Assembly: GCA_018894105.1 (NCBI GenBank)
Contig: CM032119.1
Coordinates: 14,711,246-14,775,245 of the forward strand
DNA: 64,000 bases
Origin: Jacaranda mimosifolia
Taxonomy: Eukaryota > Streptophyta > Magnoliopsida > Lamiales > Bignoniaceae
Reading direction: 5' to 3'
Part shown: one piece after another, positions 48,196 through 60,904 of the stretch
How the letters are laid out: each line of letters opens with the position of its first letter
Position numbering within the stretch: position 1 is the stretch's first letter
Program-made: the position numbers and the translations under genes
The notes under the pieces: generated by a model
Told to the model about the DNA's origin: nothing
The model's input: the letters and a program-made list of their open reading frames with translations, nothing else
Database searches by the model: none

Positions 48196-50649
48196 AAGTT
48201 GTAGAGGAAGCATTGCACCAACTACTCTCAGCCAAATAATATATTACTATTTATTCATACTTATATAGAAAATATAAATAGATGATATAGATGTAAAAGT
48301 TTTTTGACAAATAAAAATATTCAAAATGATTTTTAAGTCATTTATGAAGACACCAAAGAACTATATGCATTAATACAATTTTTTATTTTTTCTTAACTTT
48401 TCTACTTAATTTTAGAGGGTTAAAGACACAATATCACTTCTAAAATTCTAAAGAAACTAAAATTCAACTAAAAGTTTTAAAAGCAAGTCAAAATGATGAT
48501 GATGATGACGATGAGAACACCCCTTAAGTCTAGAAGTTAAGCTCTACCAAATATATAAATTTTAATGTTGTCTAATACTATATTTCTCTCTTACATTTCC
48601 TTGTGGGGTTTGGTTATATTATGGTTCATCGCTTTATAAAAGTTGATTAAATGCAAGAAGAAGATGCCTTATAATTTGTACAAAATTTTTAGCCATAATA
48701 AATTCCAAGCTTTTGCCAACCAATATAAAAGATGGACTAATAAGTAATAATATGCATAAATCTCACAAATAAGCTGTGAGATTAGATGTTCAAACTTAGC
48801 AAACTCTTTATGTGCGTGAATATAAAATTAAAAAAAAAGAAAAAAAGAAACGACGTACAAAAGTGGCACAAGATCAAAATCAGAACCCTTGTAAAATAAG
48901 GAAAATATTTTTGTAGTTATTATTTTTAAAAGAAAATATTTTTGAAAAATAATTCTACTTGATACCCTTATTTTAAATTTGAACTGCATTTAAAAATCCT
49001 GCATCTCAATATAGAAACGCATTTATTATTATTTTTTAAATAAATAAACCATGTATTTTCAAAAAAACTTATTAGTTCAATTAGCCAAGCTTTACAAATC
49101 CAATCACATCTTAATTTTTATCAAAGTTATAAGAAAATCTTTTCAGGATACGTTCTAAATAATTATTCAGATAACATTTCTCGAAAATGAATTATGTTGT
49201 GAATAATTATTTGGATAACACATCTCGAAAATAAATCCTAACATAATAGTGAAGGAAATCCAAAATTAGAAAATCTGAAATATACCTAATCGTAACCAAA
49301 GAAAATAATAGCAATATTAATTCCACTTAAATCAAATAAAATAATCCTACTATCAAACTCTTTATGGCTGCTCATTAAGTCAACATTGAACATATATACG
49401 TATTTCATATAGTTTTTCTTAAGTGTTACAATTTTCTGCAGCTTTTGATTTTCAACATGTACAAAATCAAAATCTAAGAAGAAGAAATAAATAAAGAGAT
49501 TATGGAAAAGTCCATAGATAAGTTAGTGCTTTATTTCCAGAAGAATCCTTCATAAGAACCCGAGCAGATTATATGAACCTTACTCCATGACCACGTAATC
49601 AAGAGCACGTCAATAACTTATTTCCAAAAGATAGAGAATTTGTTCTCTCTTTAAGACCTTGCAAAAAAGTCATTTTAAGATGCATTGTAAAGAGGCAATA
49701 GATTCATCTTCCTTGTACTATAATAATAAAAGTCCGTTCTTGAGAAAGAGAAAAAGAAAAAAAAAAAGAAATCGGAGGTTCATCTAAGAATAAGAAAATT
49801 ATTTTAACTATTATCCATCTCTCTTTTTTATGGTTAGCACATGTCGGTGTGACTAAATTAAAAACAACTCAAATGAAAAAGTTACAAGTTCATATGCAAG
49901 ATATAAGATGCTAATGACAAATGAGCCTTAAATACTTAATTTCATGCAATTAGCAGTTAACATTAGAGAGGATTGGATTTTGGCAAGAAACACAAACTTC
50001 AAAAATATTCTAAAATGTAACTAAAGGCATTTAGATTTAGTACAAATCAGTAGATTTATGTAGTATACATTATTTTTATGGAAAACATTACAGAAAAATT
50101 TCAAGGAACATTATCAAACCCGAAGCATTTCCAGCATTTTCACCTTTCCACCATTAAAAATGTTACAAAGGTATATCACCCCAGCATTTGCGAGCTCCTA
50201 CACAACAATATGTACGAACAATTTAACATTTAACATTGCAGTCATGCACTGTAGTCTTGATATTGTGCTTTGAGATTAGCTTGGTTATTAGGAATCATTC
50301 AAATCTGAGAAGCAACTGAAGCTTGCAAATTCAAGAAAATAGAGTAGAGTCATAATGAAGTACAACAGAAGTTTCTCAATTAAGAAAAATAAACATTTCA
50401 TTTGTTTTCCTTATAAGACTAAACAAAATAACCACACAAAGCAAATAAAGATGATTTATTAAACATCTAAGCACAAAGTTGCACGCATCCATCAGGAGTC
50501 AAATGCACATTATCAGAAGCAGGACCACCACTTAGTATCCAATATTGATGTTCCATCATATAGCAACTCATTAGATGATTTACACAGAGGTCAGGTGAAT
50601 TATATAAAAATGTAAATCATTAAAAGAAAATAAAACAAAGAATTTGACA
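48196..50649. other. AT-rich stretch, no gene seen
   Basis: Low-complexity AT-rich sequence with a short (GAT)n at 48494-48511. Beyond about 50200 it may include 3' parts of the DUF1664 relic, but nothing could be assigned. Confidence 0.4.
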
Positions 50650-51866
50650 AAATAAAAAGCTGACCAAACTAGAAGCCAGCCTATGCAATTCATCCAAATG
50701 AAAGCAAATTTTAGAGAGATCATCACGCACATTATTAACATGTTTTCACAAGTTAAAAATTAGGAAATGATTATACTGAAAGATGGTCAAGAAAGGAATT
50801 TCTTATGAATTCTATTACCATAAATCTATATCACAATCTAATTCATTAGATTGCTAGCTAAAGAAAGAGAACTATAATTATACCTTTTGAATCCAACCAC
50901 ACAAACCTACCATTCTTTATTGGGGAAAAAACTTTTAGATCATTAGAAGTATAGAAGTTTTGCATTTCACATGTACCTCACTTTGAATTAACTTGGAAAA
51001 TCTCTACTTGCTCATGGAGTTTCCCGTCCAAGTTTTCATTTCTCTAAGTTAAGTGCTTCTTTGTTGCTTGATCAAAAAACCATATGGAAAATCAAGCTAC
51101 ATAGAAATCTCATATATGTTAAAATAGTTGGACTGGACCACTGAGGTTACCACTCATATAACATGGAAAACTCATGAGAAACAATTACCTTCCATCATGA
51201 AGCAACACTATAACAATAGAAAATTCTAAGAAAAACTAAAGTAAGGAGGAATCACAAACAACTCTAGCAATCATAAAAAATAGTTATGAGTTGCAATATA
51301 GGTATAAAGAAGACACAATAATTAGTTCCTGATGGATTTTACCACCATGATACATTAATTAGGAAAAAATCATGATAGCTACAATTACTACCTCTTAGGA
51401 AATAACATATATATACTTACAACATGAGCTTCTTACACATGATCCAAATATTTTGTAAAGTTTGAAACAACATTTGCCATGCTGAACTTCGTTATATACA
51501 TTCGGCCTGAGAATGAAAGACCTTTAACATTTAAAAGACAAAGAATCAAAGGGGTCAAGTTTTTCGCAAAAGGCATATTAGGAGCATAACATAGAATACT
51601 CAAATAAGAAAGAACTTAAATGGGAATGAAAAATGTAGTCATCCAACCTTCCACCACATGTATCTATAACCCAGGGCTCCCAACACAGTAGCCAACAATA
51701 GTAGAGATGTTAAGTTACTTGCGACAGAGATAAACTAGAGAATCACTTAGACAATTGCAAACAATATATGCTCTGACATAAACATAAGATACTCACTTTA
51801 ACCACAGTTCCCCTTTAGAATAGTAATCTGCCTAGATGAGGTCAATTGGCGAACCTTTAGGGCTAA
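50650..51866 (-). pseudogene. DUF1664-family gene relic with introns
   Basis: Exons on the minus strand in collinear order. 51797-51866 encodes LALKVRQLTSSRQITILKGN then a stop. 51648-51718 encodes NLTSLLLLATVLGALGYRY then MWWK, a membrane segment typical of DUF1664. About 51421-51521 encodes KGLSFSGRMYITKFSMANVV then SNFTKYLDHV then a stop. 50977-51066 encodes ATKKHLT, stop, RNENLDGKLHEQVEIFQ. About 50655-50740 encodes VRDDLSKICFHLDELHRLAS, the coiled-coil part. Splice sites are mostly good (GTAAGTATA, TTTTTCAG), but the acceptor of the membrane exon reads AA instead of AG. Stops stand where the family usually has Gln or Ser, fitting C-to-T transitions. The N-terminal exons were not found. 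It is a dead DNA-level copy of a plant gene. DUF1664 proteins are plant proteins of unknown function. Confidence 0.72.
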
Positions 51867-53428
51867 CTGAAAAACTTGTAAAAAACCAAAAATCAAATCC
51901 GTACTGCAAAGTTTTTTGATAATTCAAAGTATCATACTTCATATGCTTCCAGCTTGAGTTTGATAACTCTTTGAAAAGAAGATTTTATAGAAAGAACAAC
52001 AATTGAACATAGATCCTAAAAAAAAGGACATTATTTGGGAACCACACATTTTAGACAACACAATCTAAGGCAAAGAGTTACATCCTACCCTAAAGCCACA
52101 CTCAAAAATAAAAAAACACTTCATGATGGAACTTTAAAGAGAAAGGTCACATAGTTTCCATAGGATAATTTTATGAATTTTTAATACATTCAAGGATGTA
52201 AACAATGATAAATGATAAGCAATAACTTCCTTGTTGTTCCAGTAAAATGTGATATACTAAATAGAACAAGTAAATAAATTATTCAAACACTTCATGATTA
52301 AATAGAACAAGTAAATAAATTGATCAAAATTACCAAAAAAGAAAAATTAAACAATTCTATATCACAACATTGAGACAATATTTTTTAATCAGATGCCAAG
52401 AAAATTGGGTGGCAATGGCATTAGAATAATCAAAGTCCCTCAAGCGTACATGATTCGTCCATGCCTTCAACCAAATTCTGCCAAATACAAAACCCAAAAA
52501 ATATTTGGTGATCGATACTTTGATTACATGTACACATCATACACATACATACACACCACAACACTGTAGCTTGAGGAACTTCAATTTGATGAGGTTTTTT
52601 CAAATAGCACACCAGAAACATGATAAATATACTAAATTTCATGTCATCAGACGTTGGTAAATCTAACCATCCTCCACAACAAGAAATCACTCAGTAGTTA
52701 CCCATATCAATATATATATATATGTTGAATAGAATAAAAAAGATTAGGGATTCCAAGAATGAATTTTTCCGCAAAGAAATGCTATTCAGCTCTAGTAATT
52801 TACCTAAGGCAGACAACATCCAAAGTAAAAAAGAAAAGGTTTAAAAAAAATGGAAAAAAGAAAGAACAAATTCCATGCAAAAATGATATGGAAAAATGAG
52901 AAGGAAAATTAATTACAAGGAAAATATCTCTTTTGATAAGGATTTGAAAGTCTTTTATATTTATTCTAATTCAAAGTCTTACACTCAATGATGAGTTGTA
53001 AGCGAAAAAACTTAGGCACTAAAGTAAATATTTGATGGAAAAGGGTAATATGAGCCTCAGGTGATCAGGTAAATATTCAATGGAAGAGAGTAATATGTTG
53101 AGAAAATTATGAGGTATATAAAAGAATTATGGAGAAATAAAAAAATAAAATTGTGCTTGATGGCCTTGTAATAAAATATTTCAAATGATAGCTATAGAAT
53201 TTGACCTAACTAATATGCTATTATATATTTATAATAATGAGTCATAGAGGTTGACTGAAGTGAGAGGTCTTCAATTCTTGGACTTTATCTAATAAGTCAT
53301 TAATTCTATTAGAGTAGCCATATGGGCTTCAACTTTAAGCCCATTTAATTTATTTACATAATTATAAACTTAGATAAATGATTCATTCTTAATCTCTATA
53401 TCAATAATCTTCCTACTTCTTTCATCAA
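51867..53428. other. No gene assigned upstream of DUF1664 relic
   Basis: The frame at 52430-52690 (minus) has protein-like composition and could contain a lost 5' exon, but I could not match it. The rest is AT-rich. Confidence 0.35.
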
Positions 53429-53525
53429 GTGGCCTTCAGCCTAACGATACAAGTCTCATATAAATTGTAAGGTCGAAGGTTTGAATGCACCCAATGTACA
53501 TGTGTAAAAAAAAATAAAAAATCCT
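53429..53525 (+). repeat. Possible tRNA-derived SINE fragment
   Basis: cagcctaacgatacaagtct (loosely A-box-like) and ggtttgaatgcaccc (loosely B-box-like, GGTTCGA type) are spaced as in tRNA-derived SINEs and followed by an A-rich tail. Short and diverged, so uncertain. Confidence 0.3.
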
Positions 53526-54594
53526 CCTATTTCATTCAAGTCTAGATGGAAAGGTTTTGCTTGATGAATGACATTTTAGTAATTCCACCACCATTTTCAA
53601 AATCAAAAATATTTTCGATTTAATGATGGATGGCATTTCTATGTTGGTTATTAATGCAATTTCCTAACGACAATCTCTGTCCATTTTGCCAAGATGTAAG
53701 CACATCTAGAGCAGTATGCACCAACTAACACCAACTAACATGGTGCTTAGCAATATAATTAAACATAGGGGGCCATTTTGTCTAATGGTTAAGAAAACCA
53801 AATCATAGTGGACTACAAGTTTAATTAATGGTCAATTTCTATTCTCTCACCTTCCAAGTTCATATGACAACCTCTAATTAATGGTTGGCAAAAGATGAAA
53901 TTGACAAGCAAGTTAGCATTTACCAAATAAATTCATAACTACCAAAATAAAGCACCTGCATTGAACTTCCAGATGCAAGCAAGGTAATGGCCTCGAGGCT
54001 TGGGCGACGTTAAATATCTATTTTGGCAAAACATATCCAAACATCTAATCAATTTTGAAGCTAAAACATTCTTAGGGAAAGCTCTAAAATACCTCTGCTA
54101 CTAAAGGTCGAATGACCAAAAACTCAAATCATTATATATATATATATTATATTTTTCATTATTGATAAAATAAAAAAATTACTCAATTCAATTTTCACTC
54201 CAAACACCCAATAGAAAGTATTGATTTGACTTTTACCTTTATCCCCCAAAACATAAACAAACATACCAAAACTTTCTAAAATATGTTCTACCTCTTTCCC
54301 CAAAATATAAATACAAATCCATCATATTCCCTGATCCCATTTTCACATTCCCCAACCCCACTTCCAAAATTCATTTTTTCAAAACATAAAAACCAAACCT
54401 CCCCAAAATATATTCCAACATTACTTTAGTTTTTACTGCTGCGTCGTTTTGAAGCTCAAATTTTTTGAAGAAATCTTTTATTTTATTTTATGTGAACCTA
54501 AACATATAGGAAAAAGTTCATTTGATAGTTCGGGCCAAAGCTGAGTTTCCAAGCAAACTTTGTTATTGACTCTAGAGTACCACTATGGACTTAA
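53526..54594. other. No gene recognised
   Basis: AT-rich sequence with a TA microsatellite at about 54133-54152. 54180-54420 contains words resembling a small DNA-transposon end (aaaatatgttctacc), unbounded. Confidence 0.35.
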
Positions 54595-55085
54595 CATTTA
54601 TGAGCCCCTTAGGGGTTTTATTTTTGTTGTTCGTTTGCATCTCTATCAAAGGTGTTGCTGAAGTCATAGTCACATGCCTTGTGTTATATAAATTTTTTTG
54701 TTTTCCCCACATTCTCTTGGAGGTCTTATAGTGGTTTTTTATATTTTCCACATGCCTCTTGGAAGTCTTATAGTAATGTTTTGCGTTTTCCATAAGTTTC
54801 TTTAAGGTTCTTATAGTGGTCTTTGTGTTGCACACCCACTTGGGGGTTTATAGCAATCTTTTGCCACATGCTTCGCCCCTCAAGAGTCTTGTAGTACTGC
54901 TAATGTCATTGCCACATACCCCTTTGAGGGTCTTATAGCAATCTGTTGCCACATTTTCTACCCTTCAAGGGTCTTACAGTACTATTGATGTTGTGGCCAC
55001 ATGCCCCCTTAAGGGTCTTATAGTGGTGCTGATGTCGACCACTCTACATCCCCTTGGTAGTCTTATAGTGGTGCTGATGTAGCCC
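54595..55085. repeat. Minisatellite (~60-bp period) of second Tat-like relic
   Basis: About eight units built on gccacatgcccc..aagggtcttatag with a ctgatgt-type link. Period about 58-65 bp. It lies downstream (element sense) of the gag relic at 55620-57010, as the minisatellite at 45160-46600 does for its own relic. Confidence 0.75.
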
Positions 55086-55619
55086 ACTCGTTAATTGTTG
55101 CGTGGAGTCATTTGTTTATTAGTTGATGTTGCATGCTTCTTCTTGTTTGTTTTTGTCTGAATACACTTGGGGTCTTATTGCGTATGAAATATTTCTACAA
55201 CTTGTCATTATGCATTGAAAGAATAAACACCTTTTATTGAAAAATGTCATAATGGTTTTATTAAAAGTAATCAAAGGAAGCAAAACGTCGTTTGTCAAGT
55301 TATGATGATTTGTTATTTAATAATCAACTAGAAATATACCTAAGTACCTAGAAGTAAAACTTAGAACTAAAATAGAAATCTAACTATCGGAATAGCTTAA
55401 AGAAAACCTTTAAGACATCGAAAGAGGGGTTTAATAAGTTTGAGAGGCATCTCCCATTTTCTACTATAGGTGCTAAGCTATTGACATTAGTGTTTTCCTT
55501 GTAGAGGGTTTTTCTCAAGTGCAATTTCATACTGTGTTGACTTTTCTTTTTAGAGACCATTCTTTCGCTTTGAGTACTGTAACACATTAGCTTCTTGGAC
55601 CAATATTTTGCTTGTCTTT
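55086..55619. other. Non-coding part of second Tat-like relic
   Basis: Between gag and minisatellite; no pol sequence seen. The 67-codon minus frame at 55384-55587 shows no domain. Confidence 0.4.
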
Positions 55620-57010
55620 TGAACTACTTTGGCAACTCCTCTTTGCATCACCTAGGTTGTTAGTGGGAATTGCTGCTCCTTTCAGGATGCTGACGTAACA
55701 TTCTTTGGCAATATGATGTATTTCTTTTGGGTTCGAATGCTAACTAGACAGGTATCAATCGTCTTTTTCACTTCCTACTCCAAACTGCCTCTTGGGACTG
55801 TTCTCCTCCTGAGGTTACATACTCTTTGAGATATCCTTGTTGGAATAGCTTTTCAATTTTATCTTTCAAGTTCCTACACTCTTTAGTACTATGCCCCCAA
55901 CCATGATGAAAACTACAGTATTTTGGGGACTATCATCTTTTTAGATTTTCTGTAATCTTTAAGGGTCATTTGACCAAGCCCTGTAGTATAGCGGCAACAA
56001 GTATCTCTGCCCTCGAGCCATTCAAGGGCATGTGTTTGGAGGGTTTCCATATAGGATGGTGTTGACCGTTATCCTACCTCTTGCCAGTGTTGGTTCCTTT
56101 CTCTTGCAATTTATGTTTATTGGTGTTTGCTTGATTTATTTCTTCCTTGATTGGGATGCACTTCTGTACTTGGATGATGAGTTCTCCTAGGTAGTGAAGG
56201 ATTTCACCATTATGGTTTCTCAGGGTTTTCAATGTTTCAGATTTTGCTAAATAATGCTGGGTCGGAGTTATTAACTAATATGGGAATCTTGTACACTACT
56301 TGATCAAACTAGTTGATATAGTCTCATAAGGTTTTTTCATCATTATGTTTGATCGTGAATGGGTAAACCACTGTTTTAGGGAATTCACGACTTATGGAAA
56401 AATCATGGAGGAAATATCATGTGCTACAAAAAAATTATTTGATGAAATTATTATATTGTGTGAGTAGAAATGTATCATATAAAATGTATTAATGTGAGGA
56501 AAGTATTTTTGTCACCTAAAGTTTTTGTGTGGAACTTAAATTTCATAACCTAGGTGAAAATTGTGAGGGAACTATGATGAATTTTTTTTCTCACAATAAC
56601 TTATTGTGATGACATTTTGATTTTTTGCCACAAAAAATTGTCACAAAAAAAAAATTATCACAAAAATTCAAATTTTTTGTAATGATATATATATATATAT
56701 ATGGCAGTCATTTTCAGTAAATGATGGATCTAGTCGACATCTGATTGAACCACGCAAAGCTCGTTTGGTGAGGGTAATGCGAGGTACTTTGCTTAGGTCA
56801 TAGAGCTCTATCTTTGTGAGGACGTTGTTCACATGTTCTTAAAGGTCTACCATGCCATCGAACCCCAGTAGCTTAGCAATCTTCATGCTTAGGGGAAAGG
56901 ACTCCCTTAGAAATGCAGGGCAAAAAAGATTACATCTCGATATAGCGACAACCAGTGCAAGGTGCTCACTTCAACTTATCTTAGGTATTAAGGTGCGACC
57001 GTGTTAGTTG
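55620..57010 (-). pseudogene. Tat-lineage Ty3 gag relic
   Basis: Minus strand. Near 56890: KIAKLLGFDGMVDL then EHVNNVLTKIELYDLSKV, the gag N-terminal core. Then, after a small insertion, VYPFTIKHNDEKTL and DYINQFDQVVYKIP. Then a knuckle-like motif near 55920 (CSFHHGWGHSTKEC) followed by RNLKDKIEKLFQQGYLKEYV. Parallel in order and wording to the relic at 47040-48195. Stops and frameshifts are frequent. No protease, RT or integrase was recognised downstream. Confidence 0.75.
56422..56680. mobile_element. MITE-like insertion in gag relic
   Basis: Ends gctacaaaaaaattattt and, in reverse complement, cattacaaaaaatttgaat. It contains the palindrome tcacaataacttattgtga. Gag-like sequence continues on both sides, so it is a later insertion. 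A TA microsatellite (56684-56702) adjoins it. Confidence 0.45.
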
Positions 57011-57474
57011 GTATTTCGATTGTGGTGGACAATTGTTTTGATTGGTCAGCTCAGTCTATGTGTTGAGGTGGAAGAGGAGCATTGCCTCATTCCTCATTTA
57101 TTTTCCTTTCTGTCTCTATAGGACAACGAAGGCTTCATTGCTCTAGCAAGACGATTGGAGTTGTTCTTAGAGGCAATGATGGCCAGCATACCCGCTAGCA
57201 TACTAGACGATCATTTTGGCTACAACTTGTACAAAAGCATTCTCCACCAATGCCATCAACACTTCTTGAGTCATTTATATCATCGGTCCTCGAGAAGGTG
57301 GAGCTTATTGTACTGGAATATCCTTTGATGGTAGATGTGCCTTAGGTGCTAGCTCTGGTAATCGGATGGGATTGCACCTACAATAGGTTATTCTCTATAT
57401 TCTTACATAGTAGTGCGACTTAAGCGTTAGAATCTGGAACTGTGGACCTCATCTGCATCTTCAATGTTCTTTGC

Positions 57475-57511
57475 TTCAAAAGGGAGTTTCCACAAATAGT
57501 GCCAAGATGAT
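57475..57511 (-). other. Possible primer-binding site and 5' LTR edge of second Tat-like relic
   Basis: On the minus strand, TGTAGCATCA is followed by TCTTGGCACTATTTGTGGAA, resembling the leader of Tat-type elements, where a TGGCGCC-type PBS follows the LTR. The 5' LTR would then extend rightward from about 57502 into the AT-rich flank. Its far end was not found. Confidence 0.4.
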
Positions 57512-57980
57512 GCTACACGAAAATAGAATTGCAGTCCTTTTCAAAAGTTAGTAAAATTAAATGGGCGTTTGCTCTTGAAACGTGTTTTGCATATAGTTTG
57601 AGCTTGGAATTTTTTGTAAAATGATTTCATATATCTATGTTTTGCTTTGAAATTTGGAAGTTATAGTGACTATAGTACTCAGTGGGCTTCGGCCCACCTA
57701 AGTTTGGGTGCCCATCTTTATGGGTTTAATTTATTAGGCTCACCAATCCTTTACTTAATTATAATTTATTTAATTAGATATTTTTATTTATTTTATCATT
57801 AGGATCCTTTTTTTTCCATATCATGGTCACAATAAAAATTATGATAATTGCACTTTAAGATTAATAGGTATTTTACTCCAAATCCTAATAGAAAGTCAAA
57901 ATGGAGAATGAATATCATTTCACAATTTTTAATACCTTATTTAGCTTTGGAATTAAAGATAAGATAACCCCTATTCACTA
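57512..57980. other. Probable 5' LTR remnant, no gene
   Basis: Contains tgggcttcggcccaccta near 57688 and AT-rich sequence. No frame; the LTR assignment is only by position. Confidence 0.3.
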
Positions 57981-58818
57981 TGGGCTCGTTTACTTGGTAG
58001 GATTGTGTAGAATAGATATATAATTCAGTGTAATTAATTATTTGGTTGTCTCAATTAAAGCCCCCGATTAATAAAAAGCCCAGTATTTTGTCCTATAGTG
58101 TTGGGATTATGTATCACACCCTTTTGGTATGATTAATAATCCTACGATTACAAACATTGAGATTAATATACCAAATGATGAAATTACTCCTGCATATAAG
58201 CTAGACTTAATTAACAAATATGTATCTATCACTAAGACTTGATTTATAAAATTAAGTTTTTAAAAAAATTCTAATTTATTTGCGCAATTAAATTTATTTT
58301 TGTAAGATTTTTTTATACAATATTCATTTGAAATATATAAATTTTTTATTTGAAAATTATTTCTTCCATGATAATATGATTACGAAAGTAAACCTTTTTT
58401 TTTTTTGTAAATTGAAAAATAAATAATAATTTTCAAATATAAATTTATGCTTACAATGAATTTATTTTGTAAGTTACGAACTAATATCCACCAACATATT
58501 AAGTATAAAATAGTTTAATTTGCGAAATAAGTCAATGGTTTTTATAAAATTTGAAAGTAAATTATTTTTTTAAAAATAAAAATAAACTCTTTTTTAGGTA
58601 ATAATATTTGATAAAAAGGTTTTAAAGTAGAGAATTACACACTATGATATTACATATTTTTAAGCCATTTTAATGAAAATAATTCAATTATTAAAACAAG
58701 ATTGTGGATGGAATTGATATTTCACACTTATCATAAGTTACAATCCTAAATATCCAAACAGCTGGCCATATTAAAATTAGGATATCCAAATTAGTAATTC
58801 AAGCAAACAAACAAAGTA
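57981..58818. mobile_element. MITE-like repeat, copy 1
   Basis: Starts gggctcgtttacttggtag and ends caagcaaacaaacaaag, loosely inverted ends. Related to 59293-60156: both share gtgtaattcagtgtaatt near the start and acacttatcataagttac-like text near the end. Possible TSD tat. AT-rich interior. Confidence 0.5.
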
Positions 58819-59292
58819 TTGATATATTTGCTAAATAATGAATCCTACACTTATCAATTACATTCAATCCTATCATAAAAAAAAAAAAAATTAAGCCTTA
58901 TCAATACACCAATCATCCCTCTAAACAAAATAATAAAGATCAAACATAAAGGAATATTGATTAATTTTGAATGGCAATAAAATAAAAAAAAGGAACACTA
59001 CTTTAAGGGAAAAACAAATTTTTCTCGTTTCGTATTTTCCACATAACATATGATTAAATAAATGGAGAGTTTATCAGTTATTAAATTATACAACACTATA
59101 TTCTCATTAGTTTATCGGTGGTTTTATCAATTTTTTACTAAAAGTTTGTAGAGTGTCATTAATCATTTGTGGAGTGAGAATATCAACTCCCTTCATTTAT
59201 ACTATGATCAACTACACCATATCTAACACCAAAATTAATTATTGATGGTATCTAGCACTATCAAATGAGTGCGTTGTGATCAATTACATTTA
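58819..59292. other. Spacer between MITE-like copies
   Basis: AT-rich, with a 14-A run near 58879. No gene seen. Confidence 0.4.
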
Positions 59293-60156
59293 GGATTCAT
59301 TTGTTTGCGCAGATTGTATAGGATAGATGTGTAATTCAGTGTAATTGATGTTTGCTTGGCATATTTGAAACCCACGACTAATAACAGCACAGTCTTTTAT
59401 CCTGAAAAGCTTAGATTACATATCATTTCTCCTTGCCTTGATTAATAATCCTAGGATTGGAAGCATTGGGATTGATATATTAGATGACATAATTATCCCT
59501 ACATAACTTTTATACACAATATTTTTATATATATTTATACATTGTCATATATGATTAATTAAGATATATATATATATATCACTCAAACTTGATTTATATA
59601 ACTAAAGTATTATGAAAATATTAAATTATATCCATTATCTAACTTATTTTTATAATATTTTTATAAAATATTTATCTAAAACATATAAAAAAATTTATAT
59701 AAAAACTATTTCTTTCATATTAATAAGATTTCATAACTATATTTTTTCCTATAAATTGAAAAATCAATAATATTACTTAATAGAAATATATTTTTATAAA
59801 ATTACAAACTAATATCCATAAGTACATCAAATATAAATAGTTTAATTTGTGAATTAATTGTAAGATTTTATAATAAAATTTGAAAGCTGATTATTTTTCA
59901 TAATAAAAATCAAATCTTTCTAGGCAATAATAAATTATAAATAGTTGAGGCAAAAAAAATATATAGAAAAAGAGATTTAGTCATTATATACACAACATAT
60001 ATTTAAACCCTTTCAATGAAGATATTTGAACTATTAAAAAAAGTAGAAGGATAAATTTGAAACTTTACATTTATCATAAGTTACAATTTTAAGCATACAA
60101 ACAACTGATTATACTAAAATTAGGATATTCAAACTAATAATCAAACTATCAAACAA
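59293..60156. mobile_element. MITE-like repeat, copy 2
   Basis: Starts ggattcatttgtttgcgcag and ends aatcaaactatcaaacaaag. Same family as copy 1 by shared internal words in the same order and orientation. It abuts the copia LTR at 60162, so the copia element inserted at or next to its end. Confidence 0.5.
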
Positions 60157-60161
60157 AGTTG

Positions 60162-60842
60162 TGGAAACCCAGAAAGATCAAATAGTAAAATTGAGAAATA
60201 AAAGTAAAGTAATTCAATGAAACTAACAACAAGATTTAATGTGGTTTGGCGATATGCCTAATCCATCCAACAAAGAAAATAATTTTATTGATTCCAAATC
60301 AAAGTGCCAAGTACAATTTAAGTCCGACAAATCTCACGAGAACACCCAACAGCCTGGTTCTAAACTCTGTTATGAGATACTATCTTTAAAGCAGTATAGA
60401 ATCTATTGTTTAGGGTTTGTCTCAAGTTCGTTATAATCAATCTGGAAGAAACTGGGTTCAAAAACCCCACAGAAAATAACAAAATGGCTTGTAGGTCTGC
60501 GCATCGTGCCGAGGAATGCAAAGATTGCGCCCCGACGCACGGAACTCCGCCTAGAAGCAAAACTTGTCATGCCAAGGCACAGAAAACTTACGCCCTGGTG
60601 CAACATTACAGAATGTAGCGTGCATACTTGCACCAGGGTATGCAGTTCTAGGCGCGACAACTTTGCACTCGGGGGCACGTCAAAGACGTCCTTGCCCAGA
60701 TTCCGCACCCGGGCACACCTCTCCTTGCACCTCGGTGTGAAGCATCTTGCCAATGTGCGCCAAGGCGTGCTCCCACACCCGTTTCGTACCATTTCTTCTA
60801 TTTCTTGTCATTTGTAGCTGAAATTTCAAGGCATAATCAACA
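60162..60842 (-). repeat. 3' LTR of copia element (~680 bp)
   Basis: On the element strand it begins TGTTGATTATGCCTTG, just after GTGGAGAAT (polypurine-like) and the end of pol, and ends ...GGGTTTCCA at 60162. That gives TG...CA ends. The stretch 60495-60790 is unusually GC- and CpG-rich for this window and yields overlapping open frames on both strands (60360-60817), which are not genes. The matching 5' LTR and TSD lie beyond the window end. Confidence 0.7.
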
Positions 60843-60904
60843 ATTCTCCACATTGACTTGAAATTCTCTATCCATCTTCTTTGTCCTTGGCCCCAAAAGG
60901 GCCA

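Noticed and set aside
52430..52690. Minus frame with a C-x2-C...H...C-like pattern, considered as a LINE zinc-finger remnant
   Set aside because: No adjacent LINE RT or endonuclease sequence, and the cysteines come partly from a tgtatg-rich tract.
53760..53830. tRNA-like words (tctaatggttaag)
   Set aside because: Cannot be folded by eye into a tRNA and no B box follows.
60360..60817. Up to 129-codon frames on both strands
   Set aside because: All within the copia 3' LTR; open because of local GC richness.
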